Positions 26,847 to 36,114 of a stretch of 64,000 nucleotides of DNA are shown here, piece after piece (position 1 is the stretch's first letter; every line of letters begins with the position of its first letter). The stretch is from Bacillota bacterium (GTDB lineage: Bacteria; Bacillota; Clostridia; Lachnospirales; Lachnospiraceae). The stretch spans positions 20,921 to 84,920 of the forward strand of contig JAFADH010000332.1 in NCBI GenBank assembly GCA_023424995.1, in the 5' to 3' direction. Position numbers and translations under genes: made by a program. Under the pieces are notes generated by a model. The model ran no database searches and was not told the DNA's origin. It saw only the letters and a list, made by a program, of their open reading frames with translations.

Positions 26847-27266
26847 ATGACGAAAGAGGTTATTATTACGATAGAAGGCATACAGTCAGGTACGGGGGAG
26901 GAACCCATCCTAGTTACAGCTCCGGGGATTTATCATTATATCAATGGCCGGCATTTTGTCCGATATGAGGAGAAGACGGAGGACACCGGGAAGGCATCGA
27001 AGAATACCATAAAAATATCCGCTTCGAATATATTGCTGGCCAGGAAGACGCCTAATCTGTCCCGTATGGAATTTGACCTTGCCGCAAAGACCCGGACATA
27101 TTACCGAACTCAGTATGGTGACATGGTATTTGATATCAAGACGGAGAGTATCAAGCTGGAGGAAGGACCGGATAAAATTGCAGTCGGTTTATTGTATACC
27201 TTATTTACCAATGAAGAGAAGCTTTCCGATAATAACATTATTATCACAATCAATGCAGTACAATAA
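26847..27266 (+). CDS. DUF1934 family protein
   Basis: 139 residues, TGGAGG before the start. It matches the DUF1934 calycin-like beta-barrel family: the N-terminal VIITIEGIQ, central RMEFDLAAKTRTYYRTQYGD and C-terminal GLLYTLFTNEEKLSDNNI pattern. Cytoplasmic. Members are small barrels of unknown ligand often found near argS or spore genes in Firmicutes. Ends at the terminator at 27303. Confidence 0.85.
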   Translation: MTKEVIITIEGIQSGTGEEPILVTAPGIYHYINGRHFVRYEEKTEDTGKASKNTIKISASNILLARKTPNLSRMEFDLAAKTRTYYRTQYGDMVFDIKTESIKLEEGPDKIAVGLLYTLFTNEEKLSDNNIIITINAVQ

Positions 27267-27302
27267 GCGGTATTATACCTGATGCCCCTTGGACCTATAT
27301 AA

Positions 27303-27349
27303 AATGCACCGGCAATGAGTGATATATATGACGCATTGCCCGGTGCATT
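27303..27349. terminator. Bidirectional terminator
   Basis: AATGCACCGGCAATG (27303-27317) pairs with CATTGCCCGGTGCATT (27334-27349) with one bulge, between convergent genes. Confidence 0.8.
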
Positions 27350-27357
27350 CTTATGAT

Positions 27358-28737
27358 TTATTCCATTGCTTCGCCGGTTATAAACCCATTCTCATCAAAG
27401 CTTACCCCGAAGGATATATCCTGCATATAATTATAGTACGCCTTTTTCTCCGCCTCGCCGGTAAGCAGATAGGTGAAGGTGTCTTTATTCATAACCGGCA
27501 GCAGCTGTGCTTTCAGGGTACCGTCGGGATTTAAATAAACCTTCAGCATTCCCGACCGGTTTGTGGACTTGTTGAACCAGTAGTTGCCCAGGCTGTAGGC
27601 AATGGGCTTTCCTTTATAGAGCTCGATCCCCTGCATTACATGAGGGTGGCAGCCGATTACAATATCCGCTCCGGCATCGATGTATTTCTTAGCCAGATTC
27701 TTCTGATAACTCTCGGGCATACTATTGCGCTCCACTCCCCAATGAACGAATACTGCCACATAATCACTGTTAGATTTGGCTACCTCGATGGATTCTAAAA
27801 GAATGGTGGGATCGTAGGTTCCGATCATGCCCGGGCGGTCCTCGGTCGCATACCAGTCCATGGCGAAGATTACATGGGAAGCAGCCACATAGGAGATGGT
27901 CTTGTTCCCTACCCTGTAATATATGGGAGCCTTTGCACGGTTAAAATTATCACCGGCACCTACGTATTCAATCCCTGCGCTGTCCAGTGTATCGAAGGTA
28001 TCAAGAAGGGCATCCGGGCCATAATCCAGAGCATGGTTATTCGCCAGGGATACGATATCTACACTCATCTTCTGCAGAATCTCCACCCGTTTCGGATGTG
28101 CCCGGAAGGTATAGGATTTATCTTCCTCCTTGGTTCCCCGTGTACTATATGCAAATTCATTATTAAGCATCATGATATCGACAGCGTCCATCTCACTTAA
28201 TAAGTCCTCTGATAAGCAGCGGGTAATGTCTTTATCTTCCGCATCGTATTTGGCAGCCGGATAGGAGGATTCGTTCAGATTCACATCTCCCGCAAAGCCA
28301 AGCAGAATGGGAGTGTCTTCGGATATATTGGATACTATTAGATCCGGCGGCGGTATCAGTGTTCCCACAGGATCAGAAATCACCGCCTTTTCCGTATTCA
28401 AATCATCAGAGATATCACCGGAGCCGTTCTCCGGGCCATCGCCCGTACCGGTACCGTCTTCTGATTCATCGGTGTCGCCCTGTCCCATATCGTCATATTG
28501 CCCCGTATCGTCACCGGGACTGCCGTCATCCTTGCCCACCGTATCGTCAGAACCCGTATTGTCCTCTGAATCCGTACCGTCTTCTGAGGCATCATTATCA
28601 CCGGAACTGATGCTGTCTCCGGCATTCCGCAGATCCTTTTCCTCCTGCCACCGGAAGGCATATACGAATAATACGATAAATACACATAAGGATAATAATA
28701 AGAATACCGATAATGAAACTAAATTTTTCTTATTCAT
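27358..28737 (-). CDS. CapA-family (poly-gamma-glutamate type) membrane-anchored protein
   Basis: 459 residues. N-terminal membrane anchor (about 6-27), then about 65 residues almost only D, G, E, S, T and N (about 38-112), then a CapA/metallophosphatase-like domain: GFAGDVNLNES, MLNNEFAYS, VSLANNHALDYG, AVFVHWGVE and VIGCHPHVMQGIE. CapA proteins act in capsule/polyglutamate or related surface polymer metabolism. No capB/capC is nearby. The acidic linker probably spans the cell wall (inference). Confidence 0.9.
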   Translation of the reverse strand: MNKKNLVSLSVFLLLSLCVFIVLFVYAFRWQEEKDLRNAGDSISSGDNDASEDGTDSEDNTGSDDTVGKDDGSPGDDTGQYDDMGQGDTDESEDGTGTGDGPENGSGDISDDLNTEKAVISDPVGTLIPPPDLIVSNISEDTPILLGFAGDVNLNESSYPAAKYDAEDKDITRCLSEDLLSEMDAVDIMMLNNEFAYSTRGTKEEDKSYTFRAHPKRVEILQKMSVDIVSLANNHALDYGPDALLDTFDTLDSAGIEYVGAGDNFNRAKAPIYYRVGNKTISYVAASHVIFAMDWYATEDRPGMIGTYDPTILLESIEVAKSNSDYVAVFVHWGVERNSMPESYQKNLAKKYIDAGADIVIGCHPHVMQGIELYKGKPIAYSLGNYWFNKSTNRSGMLKVYLNPDGTLKAQLLPVMNKDTFTYLLTGEAEKKAYYNYMQDISFGVSFDENGFITGEAME

Positions 28738-28780
28738 GGTAACTTCGCCCCCTTCTCCATGATATCCGGATTATAAAAAA

Positions 28781-28821
28781 CCTCTTACCTTAACGAATGC
28801 TTCTGCCATTGAGGTAAGAGG
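28781..28821 (-). terminator. Terminator of the small membrane protein gene
   Basis: CCTCTTACCT (28781-28790) and AGGTAAGAGG (28812-28821). On the minus strand the hairpin is followed by TTTTTT. Confidence 0.82.
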
Positions 28822-28829
28822 ATTATTTG

Positions 28830-29288
28830 TTATTTTTTATCTTTTTTGACTAAGCCGACGAGCTTCTGACCGATGCTCTTCTTTTCCTTCTTCTGTTCCA
28901 GGTTGCCTCTTAATCCCTTAACATCCATGATATAGATACCGCTTAGAACAGCCTTGATTTCCTTCTTAATAGGAATAAGATCGTATATCTTGGCGTCACA
29001 CACCAGTGACATGACCTTCGGTCCGATCTTTGCTTTTACAATGGGAACCTTGGAGCCCCGAAGATACTTCGGGGTCTGATCGATTACCATCTTAGGCAGT
29101 CCGGCATCTTTCATCTTCATTTTCTTTTTATCAATCACAAGGATGGACATGGTCTGTGCGGCGGCTTGCATCTGTGCCTGTGAATCGTCCTGTCTCTTCT
29201 GAAGCTTCCTTCCCACAATATATAAAGCGATAATTGCTGCCGCAAGAACAACAGCTACAATGATTAATGTAATAGCCCATGTAGGCAT
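28830..29288 (-). CDS. Single-pass membrane protein of unknown function
   Basis: 152 residues. One N-terminal membrane helix (about 5-27), a basic coiled stretch, then a small domain with LVIDKKKMKMKDAGLPK and PKYLRGSKVPIVKAKIGP, and a lysine-rich C-terminus. Probably anchored with the soluble part in the cytoplasm. I recall similar clostridial proteins but no function. AGGAGG precedes the start. Confidence 0.75.
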   Translation of the reverse strand: MPTWAITLIIVAVVLAAAIIALYIVGRKLQKRQDDSQAQMQAAAQTMSILVIDKKKMKMKDAGLPKMVIDQTPKYLRGSKVPIVKAKIGPKVMSLVCDAKIYDLIPIKKEIKAVLSGIYIMDVKGLRGNLEQKKEKKSIGQKLVGLVKKDKK

Positions 29289-29412
29289 GAGTTATATTCC
29301 TCCTCTGATTTTCTACGAATGCTTATCCAAACGGATGCAACGATAATTTTATCACTTTTTATGCAAAAAATAAATAGAAACTTTGCAAATATGCCAATAT
29401 CCTTTCGACAAG

Positions 29413-30135
29413 TCAGGAATTCTTTGCCAGCATCTCCCGTATGATACCCTGTACATGTACACCCAGGAATTTTAACTGCTCTTTCTCAAGGTCCTTCGGA
29501 TAGATCGGCTTGCCGAATTCCATAACAACACGGGCAGGCCGGATGCTGGGAAAGTGATTCTCAAAGATCTCATCGGAGTTGGAGATTGCCACGGGAATGA
29601 TGGCGCAGCCGGTTTTCTCGGCAATCTTAAAGCTTCCCTCTTTGAAGGGGAGCATCTCTGCTCCGTGATTTCTGGTACCTTCCGGAGATATGAAGATGGA
29701 ATAACCGGCCTTCACCTGTTCGATGGCCTTAAGTACTGTCTTCAAGCCCTGCTTGATATCATCCCGGTCTAAGAACAGACATTGCAGATAACGCATCCAG
29801 GTTCGCAGTATGGGTATCTTTCCGATCTCCTTCTTTGACATAAAGCCGGTCAGGGTGGGAAGGGCAACATATGCAATAGGAACATCAAAATAACTTCTAT
29901 GGTTTGAGATATAAAGTACAGGCTCATTCTTCGGCACATTATCGCGTCCGATCACAGTCCGTTTTACGCCGCTGATAAATAGTATGACATGGAAGGCACC
30001 CACAACAATCCGCTGTGAGCTGGCTACCTTTGCCCTCAGGTTAATCTTGCCGATAATGTATTCAATAAGAAATAACGGTAAACTTATAATAAAGAATATA
30101 AGCAGAAATATAAGCGCAAGAAGCAGTCGTATCAT
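29413..30135 (-). CDS. plsC: 1-acyl-sn-glycerol-3-phosphate acyltransferase
   Basis: 240 residues from ATG 30135 (AAAGGGATGG upstream; ATG 30153 has no binding site). Membrane segment at the N-terminus, catalytic HX4D as NHRSYFD, and the glycerophosphate-binding EGTRN. Makes phosphatidic acid from lysophosphatidic acid at the cytoplasmic face of the membrane. It follows the VanY gene on the minus strand. Confidence 0.92.
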   Translation of the reverse strand: MIRLLLALIFLLIFFIISLPLFLIEYIIGKINLRAKVASSQRIVVGAFHVILFISGVKRTVIGRDNVPKNEPVLYISNHRSYFDVPIAYVALPTLTGFMSKKEIGKIPILRTWMRYLQCLFLDRDDIKQGLKTVLKAIEQVKAGYSIFISPEGTRNHGAEMLPFKEGSFKIAEKTGCAIIPVAISNSDEIFENHFPSIRPARVVMEFGKPIYPKDLEKEQLKFLGVHVQGIIREMLAKNS

Positions 30136-30181
30136 GATCGCCATCCCTTTCATTACTTGTTGTAATATGGTATTGCATTTG

Positions 30182-31546
30182 TTAATTATGGTAGGGCGGA
30201 GTCGGCGAAGGGCTTAAAGGCGGAGTCAGCCCGGTCTCAGAACCGCTGCCGGGTCCATCCGTTGGTCCGTTCCCGCTGCTGTTGGCCGTGTCACCGGAAC
30301 CGTCAGGATTATCCCCGGACACATCATTGCCGGTACCGTCCTCTGAGCTGTCATCAGGCCCGGAAGGATTATCAGGATCAGTGTCATCCTCCGAAGCGGA
30401 ACCGTCCTCCGTACCAGAGCCGTCTTCATCAGAAGCATCCTCCGAATTAGAATCCCCCTCAATATCAGAACCATCCTCCGTATCCGGATCATCTTCGGCA
30501 GTATTATCATCGGTATCCTCAGAAGCTTCGGCATCTGGATCCTCCACAGGTACTTCTAACTCCTCGCCGGGCGGAATTTCGATAATTTCCCCATCCTCTC
30601 CAAGCATTACACCTTCGTCGGGCAACGGAGTGACAGAGGGTACATAATTGATCAGATCGGCATATGTGGCTTCAAAGTCAAAATCCTTACTTGGCGTATA
30701 ATTATAATATTCTTCAAGGGTAAGATCATTCTCGTACAGATACTTGGCAAGAGGCTTTCCTACATAACGGATGTGCCACGGTTCGTAGGCATAACCCGTT
30801 ATCTTTGTCTTCCCCTTGGGATAGCGGATGGTAAAACCATAAAGATGGGCGTTCTCTGCAACCCACTTTCCTTCCGCCGTATTTGCAAAGGCTGTGGTCA
30901 AATCATATCTCAATGCGGCACAGGAGATGTCCATGGTTAATCCGGTCTGATGCTCACTGGTGCCCGGTACTGCGGAATACCTTAAGGTATGTTCTTTGCC
31001 TTTTACTACAATATTATTCGTGAATATCTTATATTGGCGTGCATAGGACCGGTAACCGGAGACGCCGCCCAGCTCATAGCCCTCTATCCGTGCGGCAAGA
31101 AAAAGCTGTTCTATGGCAGCAGCAGCTTCCGCCCGCATTAATGTACGCTCATCATAATAATTCAAATGGAAATAAATATTAGGTGTAACCAGATCATCAG
31201 GTTTATAGCCCTTTGGCAGGGCATATTCTTTATTTACAAAGACGGTGATGCTGTTCGGCTCCAGATCCAGCTCAGTAGCAGGTATAAACGGTTCTTCCGG
31301 GATCGGAGTCGGGGTGGGAGTAATTCCCTCAATAACCGGAGGGATATATGTAGGAATATCAGTTATGTACGGAGAGCTGTTATTACGGATATCTTCTGTG
31401 ACTGCACTGCCGCTGACAGCCGGCAGGCCGGATATATCCGACGCAGAAGCATCTTCCGCACTAAAGACCGAGAATATCACAACCCCGCTTGCCATAATAA
31501 TGGAGGTAACGGAAAGAATGAGTATGGTTAATGTCTTCTTATTCAA
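30182..31546 (-). CDS. VanY-type D-alanyl-D-alanine carboxypeptidase with acidic tail
   Basis: 454 residues from a TTG start (31546; AAAAGGGG upstream). N-terminal membrane anchor, Pro/Thr-rich linker with PTPTPIPEEP, then the peptidase M15B/VanY domain (about 115-300) with zinc-site motifs SEHQTGLTMDIS and EPWHIRYVG, GVSGYRSYARQ before them. After about residue 310 comes a tail of about 140 residues of E, D, S, G, N, T ending in a Pro-rich stretch. Cleaves terminal D-Ala from peptidoglycan precursors outside the membrane. The tail is far longer than usual for the family. Confidence 0.92.
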   Translation of the reverse strand: MNKKTLTILILSVTSIIMASGVVIFSVFSAEDASASDISGLPAVSGSAVTEDIRNNSSPYITDIPTYIPPVIEGITPTPTPIPEEPFIPATELDLEPNSITVFVNKEYALPKGYKPDDLVTPNIYFHLNYYDERTLMRAEAAAAIEQLFLAARIEGYELGGVSGYRSYARQYKIFTNNIVVKGKEHTLRYSAVPGTSEHQTGLTMDISCAALRYDLTTAFANTAEGKWVAENAHLYGFTIRYPKGKTKITGYAYEPWHIRYVGKPLAKYLYENDLTLEEYYNYTPSKDFDFEATYADLINYVPSVTPLPDEGVMLGEDGEIIEIPPGEELEVPVEDPDAEASEDTDDNTAEDDPDTEDGSDIEGDSNSEDASDEDGSGTEDGSASEDDTDPDNPSGPDDSSEDGTGNDVSGDNPDGSGDTANSSGNGPTDGPGSGSETGLTPPLSPSPTPPYHN

Positions 31547-31663
31547 TTATTTAATTCCCCTTTTGTAATCAAGTACGACCAGGCATACTTACAGCAGCTT
31601 AAAACAACAACATAATTATACCATATTCTGTGGCAAAAAATAACTGCTAAATAATAGTAATTG

Positions 31664-33118
31664 TTATTTTTTATTTTCGGTCAGATGATCCAACAGCTCT
31701 GTCTTCATACGATACAGCTTCACTGACAGGTCCACATACACAATATGAGGATTGATGAGCCGTCTTGCCTCGTCCCATAAGGACTCCTGCTCCTTAAGGC
31801 AATACTCGCGGATGTCCATAACGGAGGGAGAGGTGTATACGCATTTTCCGGATAGGAAGATGGGTATCAGAAGCTGGCGAAGGGTATAAGTATCCGGCTC
31901 AAGATAGGTTTTCTTCCAGGTGGCGATGGGGTCGAACAGCAGCAGAGGCTGGCCGGCGTTAAATTCCTCGTCCTCCAGGCAGATCAGGTCTGCCTTCACC
32001 TTACCGCTTTCCTTCTCATATACCCGGTAGATTTTCTTGTTGCCGGGATTGGTTATCTTCCATTGGTTCTCGGAAAGCTTGATCTTAGGAATGAATTCTC
32101 CTTCCCGCTTGATCGCGGCCAGCTTATATACACCGCCGAAGGACGGGCAGTCCCTGGAGGTGATCAGCTTCGTGCCGACGCCCCAGGAATCAATTCTGGC
32201 CCCCTGGGTCTTTAGGGAATCGATCAGGTATTCATCCAGATCGCTGGAGGCAGTGATCTTCGCTTCCGTAAAGCCCGCACCGTCCAGCATCTTTCTGGCC
32301 TTCTTGGAAAGGTAGGCAAGGTCGCCGCTGTCAAGGCGGATTCCGTATTTCTCCGGCATCCTGCCCTGATCGCGCAGCTCGGAGAATACTTTGACCGCAT
32401 TGGGAACGCCGGAGCGTAAGGTATCATAGGTATCCACGAGCAAGGTGGTATTCTGCGGATAAAGCTCCGCATATTTGCGGAAGGCGGTGAGTTCATCGTC
32501 AAAGCTCATGATCCAGCTGTGGGCATGAGTTCCCAGGGCGGGAAGATCGTATAATTTGGCGGAGAGAACATTGCTGGTGCCGATACAGCCGCCGATGATA
32601 GCGGCCCTGGCGCCCAGAGTTCCCGCATCCGGCCCCTGCGCCCGGCGCAGGCCGAACTCCATAACCGGCTGGCCCCCTGCGGCATACACAACACGGGAGG
32701 CCTTGGTAGCAATCAGACTCTGATGGTTTATGATATTAAGAAGCGCTGTCTCTATCAGCTGTGCTTCCATGATGGGGGCGACCACCTTTACCAAAGGCTC
32801 CATGGGGAATACGACGGTGCCCTCCGGAATGGCCCAGATGTCGCCGGTAAAATGAAAATCCTCCAGATAGGAGAGGAATTTTTCATCGAATATTTTCAGG
32901 GAGCGAAGATAATCGGTATCCTCCGGCGTGAATTTAAGTGACTTAATATAATCAATGACCTGCTCCAGGCCGGCGCAGATCGCATATCCGCTTTCGCTGG
33001 GGTTCTCTCTGTAAAATACATCAAAGACTACCACTTCATTATTGTTATTCGTATAATAGCCCTGCATCATGGTCAGCTCATAAAAGTCAGTGAGCAGGGT
33101 TAAATTCTGTTTACCCAT
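31664..33118 (-). CDS. pncB: Nicotinate phosphoribosyltransferase
   Basis: 484 residues from ATG 33118 with GGAGG upstream. NLTLLTDFYELTMMQGYY at the start, PVMEFGLRRAQGPDAG and GTHAHSWIMSF in the middle, then KYGIRLDSGDLAYLS with the phosphoribosyl site. NAD salvage from nicotinate. Single gene; no NadR/NiaR gene is seen beside it. Confidence 0.95.
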   Translation of the reverse strand: MGKQNLTLLTDFYELTMMQGYYTNNNNEVVVFDVFYRENPSESGYAICAGLEQVIDYIKSLKFTPEDTDYLRSLKIFDEKFLSYLEDFHFTGDIWAIPEGTVVFPMEPLVKVVAPIMEAQLIETALLNIINHQSLIATKASRVVYAAGGQPVMEFGLRRAQGPDAGTLGARAAIIGGCIGTSNVLSAKLYDLPALGTHAHSWIMSFDDELTAFRKYAELYPQNTTLLVDTYDTLRSGVPNAVKVFSELRDQGRMPEKYGIRLDSGDLAYLSKKARKMLDGAGFTEAKITASSDLDEYLIDSLKTQGARIDSWGVGTKLITSRDCPSFGGVYKLAAIKREGEFIPKIKLSENQWKITNPGNKKIYRVYEKESGKVKADLICLEDEEFNAGQPLLLFDPIATWKKTYLEPDTYTLRQLLIPIFLSGKCVYTSPSVMDIREYCLKEQESLWDEARRLINPHIVYVDLSVKLYRMKTELLDHLTENKK

Positions 33119-33331
33119 TGGTGCCTCCATCATCTACGTGCTGCGGCACGTATTTAAATAGTTCTTGTACTCTTAACAAACCATATACCTAAATTGATGA
33201 TTCGTCAAGCACCTATCTGGACTTCTTCGGATAAGGCTTTTATCATCATTCATTAAGTCGGCGGATAAATATCCGGCTTAAGAATATTGAAACCATATGA
33301 ATAATAGGTAAAAATATCTCTTGCAATTTAT

Positions 33332-33375
33332 ATTCTAATGGGTTAGAATATAATCGTATTCTAACCCATTAGAAT
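33332..33375. promoter_or_regulatory. Four-half-site operator before the blaI-like gene
   Basis: Perfect 19-base arms (33332-33350 and 33357-33375) around a 6-base centre. Each arm is itself a small dyad, TTCTAATGGGTTAGAA on the left and its complement on the right, so there are four TTCTAA half-sites. A TATAAT lies at 33349-33354 across the centre, so binding would block the -10 box. It is the obvious target for the BlaI-like repressor encoded 11 bases on. Confidence 0.85.
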
Positions 33376-33385
33376 GAGGAATGGT

Positions 33386-33748
33386 ATGTATAGTATGAAA
33401 TTGTTTGACAGTGAACTGAAGATCTTGGAAATACTTTGGGCTGAAGGTGATATCAGTGCAAAGCGTATCGCCGAAATTGCAAAAGAGAAGGTGGGATGGA
33501 GTAAAACAACTACCTATACCAATATTAAGAGATGCATTGATAAGGGAGCTGTTAGAAGATATCCCGATCAATTCATATGCCATGCGCTTATAACAAGAGA
33601 AGAAGCACAGGAATATGAGACAAACGAATTAATTAATAAGATGTACGGCGGTGCGGCGGATAAGCTGGTAGCCTCATTATTGAGCGGAAAGAAACTAACC
33701 TATGAACAAATCGAGAATTTAAAGCGAATGGTAAGGAACATGGAATAG
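33386..33748 (+). CDS. BlaI/MecI/CopY-family repressor
   Basis: 120 residues from ATG 33386 (GAGGA 5 bases upstream; the ATG at 33374 is inside the operator). Winged-helix N-terminus with SELKILEILWAEGDISAKRIAEI and KTTTYTNIKRCIDKGAV, then a dimerisation helix. In BlaI/MecI systems the partner metalloprotease inactivates the repressor after sensing an extracellular signal. It is followed 9 bases later by the sensor gene. Confidence 0.92.
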   Translation: MYSMKLFDSELKILEILWAEGDISAKRIAEIAKEKVGWSKTTTYTNIKRCIDKGAVRRYPDQFICHALITREEAQEYETNELINKMYGGAADKLVASLLSGKKLTYEQIENLKRMVRNME

Positions 33749-33757
33749 GAGGCAGTC

Positions 33758-35047
33758 ATGAAGCTGGTTGAAATGAGCTTGTCATCGGTAGTTATTATTA
33801 TATCAATAATCTTTGTTCGTTCCTTATTTTTAAATAAGCTTTCCAAAAGGTTATTTGTTATATTATGGGCTATTGTTCTATGCCGTTTGTTTTTACCGGT
33901 CTCATTCCAATTTGATCTTCAGCCATATATTAGAGATAATGATATAATAACCGGCAACGGTTTGTCTTTGGTCCAATTTGTTGAAAAGGCTGTAGATAAT
34001 GCCGATGCCATATCGGAAACAGCGATGGGTTCTGATACTTATTCCGCGGGGATACCTGTGTCTGAGGTGATATTCTGGGTTTGGTGCGTGGGAATGATTG
34101 TTACCTTCATAGTGTTCCTTGTCCCGCACGCCAGATTTATATTAAAAAGCAGATCGGCAATTCTATTGAACAATGAAATGATCAACAGCTGGGTCGTTGA
34201 TTATCATTTCAGGAGAAATATAATTATAAAGCAGTCGGATCTGGTTGCAATGCCTGTTACATACGGAGTTATCAAGCCGATTGTTCTGCTTCCCAAAGCG
34301 ATAACCGAATTGGATGAAGAACAGCTGAAATGTGTTATTATTCATGAATTGGCTCATATCAGGCATTTTGATGTCATTATAAAATGGTTATTATTAATAG
34401 CAATCGGGATACATTGGTTTAATCCGTTCATTTGGATCGTTTATGTCTTAGCCAATCGGGACATTGAATTATCCTGCGATGAAGCAGTTATCCGAAGCAT
34501 GAAAGCCGGCATATCAAGAAAGGCTTATGCAATGGCGCTTATAAATCTTGCTGAATACAGGCTTAAGTTTGCACCTATCGTCAGTGGTTTTAATAAAAGC
34601 GATATTGAAGAAAGGATAGCGGCTATTATGACAATGAAAAAAGTAACTGTGAGAAGATGGATAGGAACATCAATTATAATTATTGGTACAGGAGTGTTAT
34701 TTGCTACTACTTATGTAAGAGCAAATTCATCAGTGGACGTTCCGATTCAATCAAAAGAACTGAATGTAATGAATTATCCGGTGAATGAGAACGGGCAGAC
34801 CTACGGATCCGCTCCATATGGATCCGGTCTTTCACAAGATGTAGAACCGGATTTATTAGCGGCATATGGTGTCAATGGTTTATTAGGCTACGTTAAATCT
34901 GTTGATTTACGTGGACCGGTGTTCAATTCTCCACAAGAAGCGATAGCGTATCAGGAAACCCATAAAGGCGGCAGAGTAATACCCTTATACGAAGTGGACG
35001 GAGTAACAATAATTGATGAATTTATAGTTGGCGGTACCGGTAATTGA
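33758..35047 (+). CDS. BlaR1-like M56 metallopeptidase sensor
   Basis: 429 residues. About four membrane segments; the zinc protease motif HELAHIRHFD sits in the cytoplasmic loop (about residue 198), followed by SCDEAVIRS, as in M56 peptidases. After the last membrane helix (about 295-315) there is no penicillin-binding domain; instead a domain of about 100 residues with NGQTYGSA, EPDLLAAYGVNGLLGYV and VIPLYEVDGVTIID. The same module ends the next gene product. It probably senses something other than beta-lactams outside the cell and cleaves the BlaI-like repressor. Confidence 0.9.
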   Translation: MKLVEMSLSSVVIIISIIFVRSLFLNKLSKRLFVILWAIVLCRLFLPVSFQFDLQPYIRDNDIITGNGLSLVQFVEKAVDNADAISETAMGSDTYSAGIPVSEVIFWVWCVGMIVTFIVFLVPHARFILKSRSAILLNNEMINSWVVDYHFRRNIIIKQSDLVAMPVTYGVIKPIVLLPKAITELDEEQLKCVIIHELAHIRHFDVIIKWLLLIAIGIHWFNPFIWIVYVLANRDIELSCDEAVIRSMKAGISRKAYAMALINLAEYRLKFAPIVSGFNKSDIEERIAAIMTMKKVTVRRWIGTSIIIIGTGVLFATTYVRANSSVDVPIQSKELNVMNYPVNENGQTYGSAPYGSGLSQDVEPDLLAAYGVNGLLGYVKSVDLRGPVFNSPQEAIAYQETHKGGRVIPLYEVDGVTIIDEFIVGGTGN

Positions 35048-35086
35048 AGCAAAAGCTTTTAATAATACTTATGAGGAGGAATTATA

Positions 35087-35896
35087 ATGAGGCTATTTAA
35101 GATTAAAAAAATGACAGCAGTATTAATATGTATCTCGTTATTATTTATTATGGGTTCATCGGCATTCGCTTTAACGATTTCACCTCCGTACCAAACGCCT
35201 GTAATTAATGGGTATGTTTATACTCTCTATTCAGTAGCCAGTGACCGTTACATTGCCGGTGGAGGCACAATAGAAGCTATGGCCATGGTCAATGCAGATA
35301 CTAACGTACCTATCGGATATATGGGGGCGAATGCCCGGTTATTTAATTCGGCTGGCAGCTTAATAGCATCCAGCGGGACGGTATATAATACATCGAGTAC
35401 ATCGGGATGGATTGTTTATTCATCTGCTATAAGTACTCCCGGAGTGTATTATGCACAGAATACAGGATCGTTTTATAATGGGAGCGGATATACTGTATAT
35501 ACGGGATATGCGTCTCCGTTACAAACATTTCCAAGCTCAGGTTCATCGAGTTTTTCAAAAGCTGACAAAGCGAATGCGGAAAAGGCCTTGAATGAAATAT
35601 TATCCGTATCTGAATACAATAGCAATAGGAATGGTGAAACTTACGGTTCAGCATTATCTGCCGATACCATCGGATTTGAACCTGACTTGATAGCGGCTGT
35701 CGGTACCAATGGAATAAACGGATATGTGAGACCGGAGGATTTATCTCCGAAGCCATCAGCGGTTGGAGAAGCTCTTGCACAGGTGGGAGAGAATGGGAGC
35801 AGTCGTACAATTCCGCTGTATACCAGTGATGGTACGACTGTTATCGGGACATTTGACATAGTAACAAGATATGAAGTAATGTCCGATGACAAATAA
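35087..35896 (+). CDS. Secreted protein sharing the sensor's C-terminal domain
   Basis: 269 residues. Signal peptide cleaved near SSAFA (about 29), a beta-rich Ser/Tyr/Gly domain (about 30-160), a short helix, then the module NGETYGSA, EPDLIAAVGTNGINGYV and TIPLYTSDGTTVIGTF (about 185-262) found also at the C-terminus of the M56 sensor. GAGGAGG precedes the start, 39 bases after the sensor. It is likely in the same operon and exported. Function unknown; a ligand, co-receptor or cell-wall protein are the options. Confidence 0.8.
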   Translation: MRLFKIKKMTAVLICISLLFIMGSSAFALTISPPYQTPVINGYVYTLYSVASDRYIAGGGTIEAMAMVNADTNVPIGYMGANARLFNSAGSLIASSGTVYNTSSTSGWIVYSSAISTPGVYYAQNTGSFYNGSGYTVYTGYASPLQTFPSSGSSSFSKADKANAEKALNEILSVSEYNSNRNGETYGSALSADTIGFEPDLIAAVGTNGINGYVRPEDLSPKPSAVGEALAQVGENGSSRTIPLYTSDGTTVIGTFDIVTRYEVMSDDK

Positions 35897-35948
35897 TATG
35901 CATTTATCTGATTAAATCGGTTTACATCTATATATTGGGGAAGCAAGA

Positions 35949-35984
35949 AAGCGGGATAATATGGCAGCATGTTCCTGCTTTTTT
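35949..35984 (+). terminator. Terminator of the BlaI/BlaR1-like operon
   Basis: AAGCGGGA (35949-35956) pairs with TCCTGCTT (35973-35980, one G-U), followed by TTTT. Confidence 0.7.
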
Positions 35985-36114
35985 GCATTTCATACTGTAA
36001 ACCGGCTGTTATTGCTTATTCTTCGCCTTTCATCGGTATGAATTTAATGAAAGCTATTGACATACTATATAAATTATAATAGACTACATTTTATAAATTG
36101 ATATAAAAAGATAA

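Noticed and set aside
33758..35047. Beta-lactam sensing by the BlaR1-like protein
   Set aside because: No penicillin-binding SXXK/SXN/KTG domain is present after the last membrane helix.
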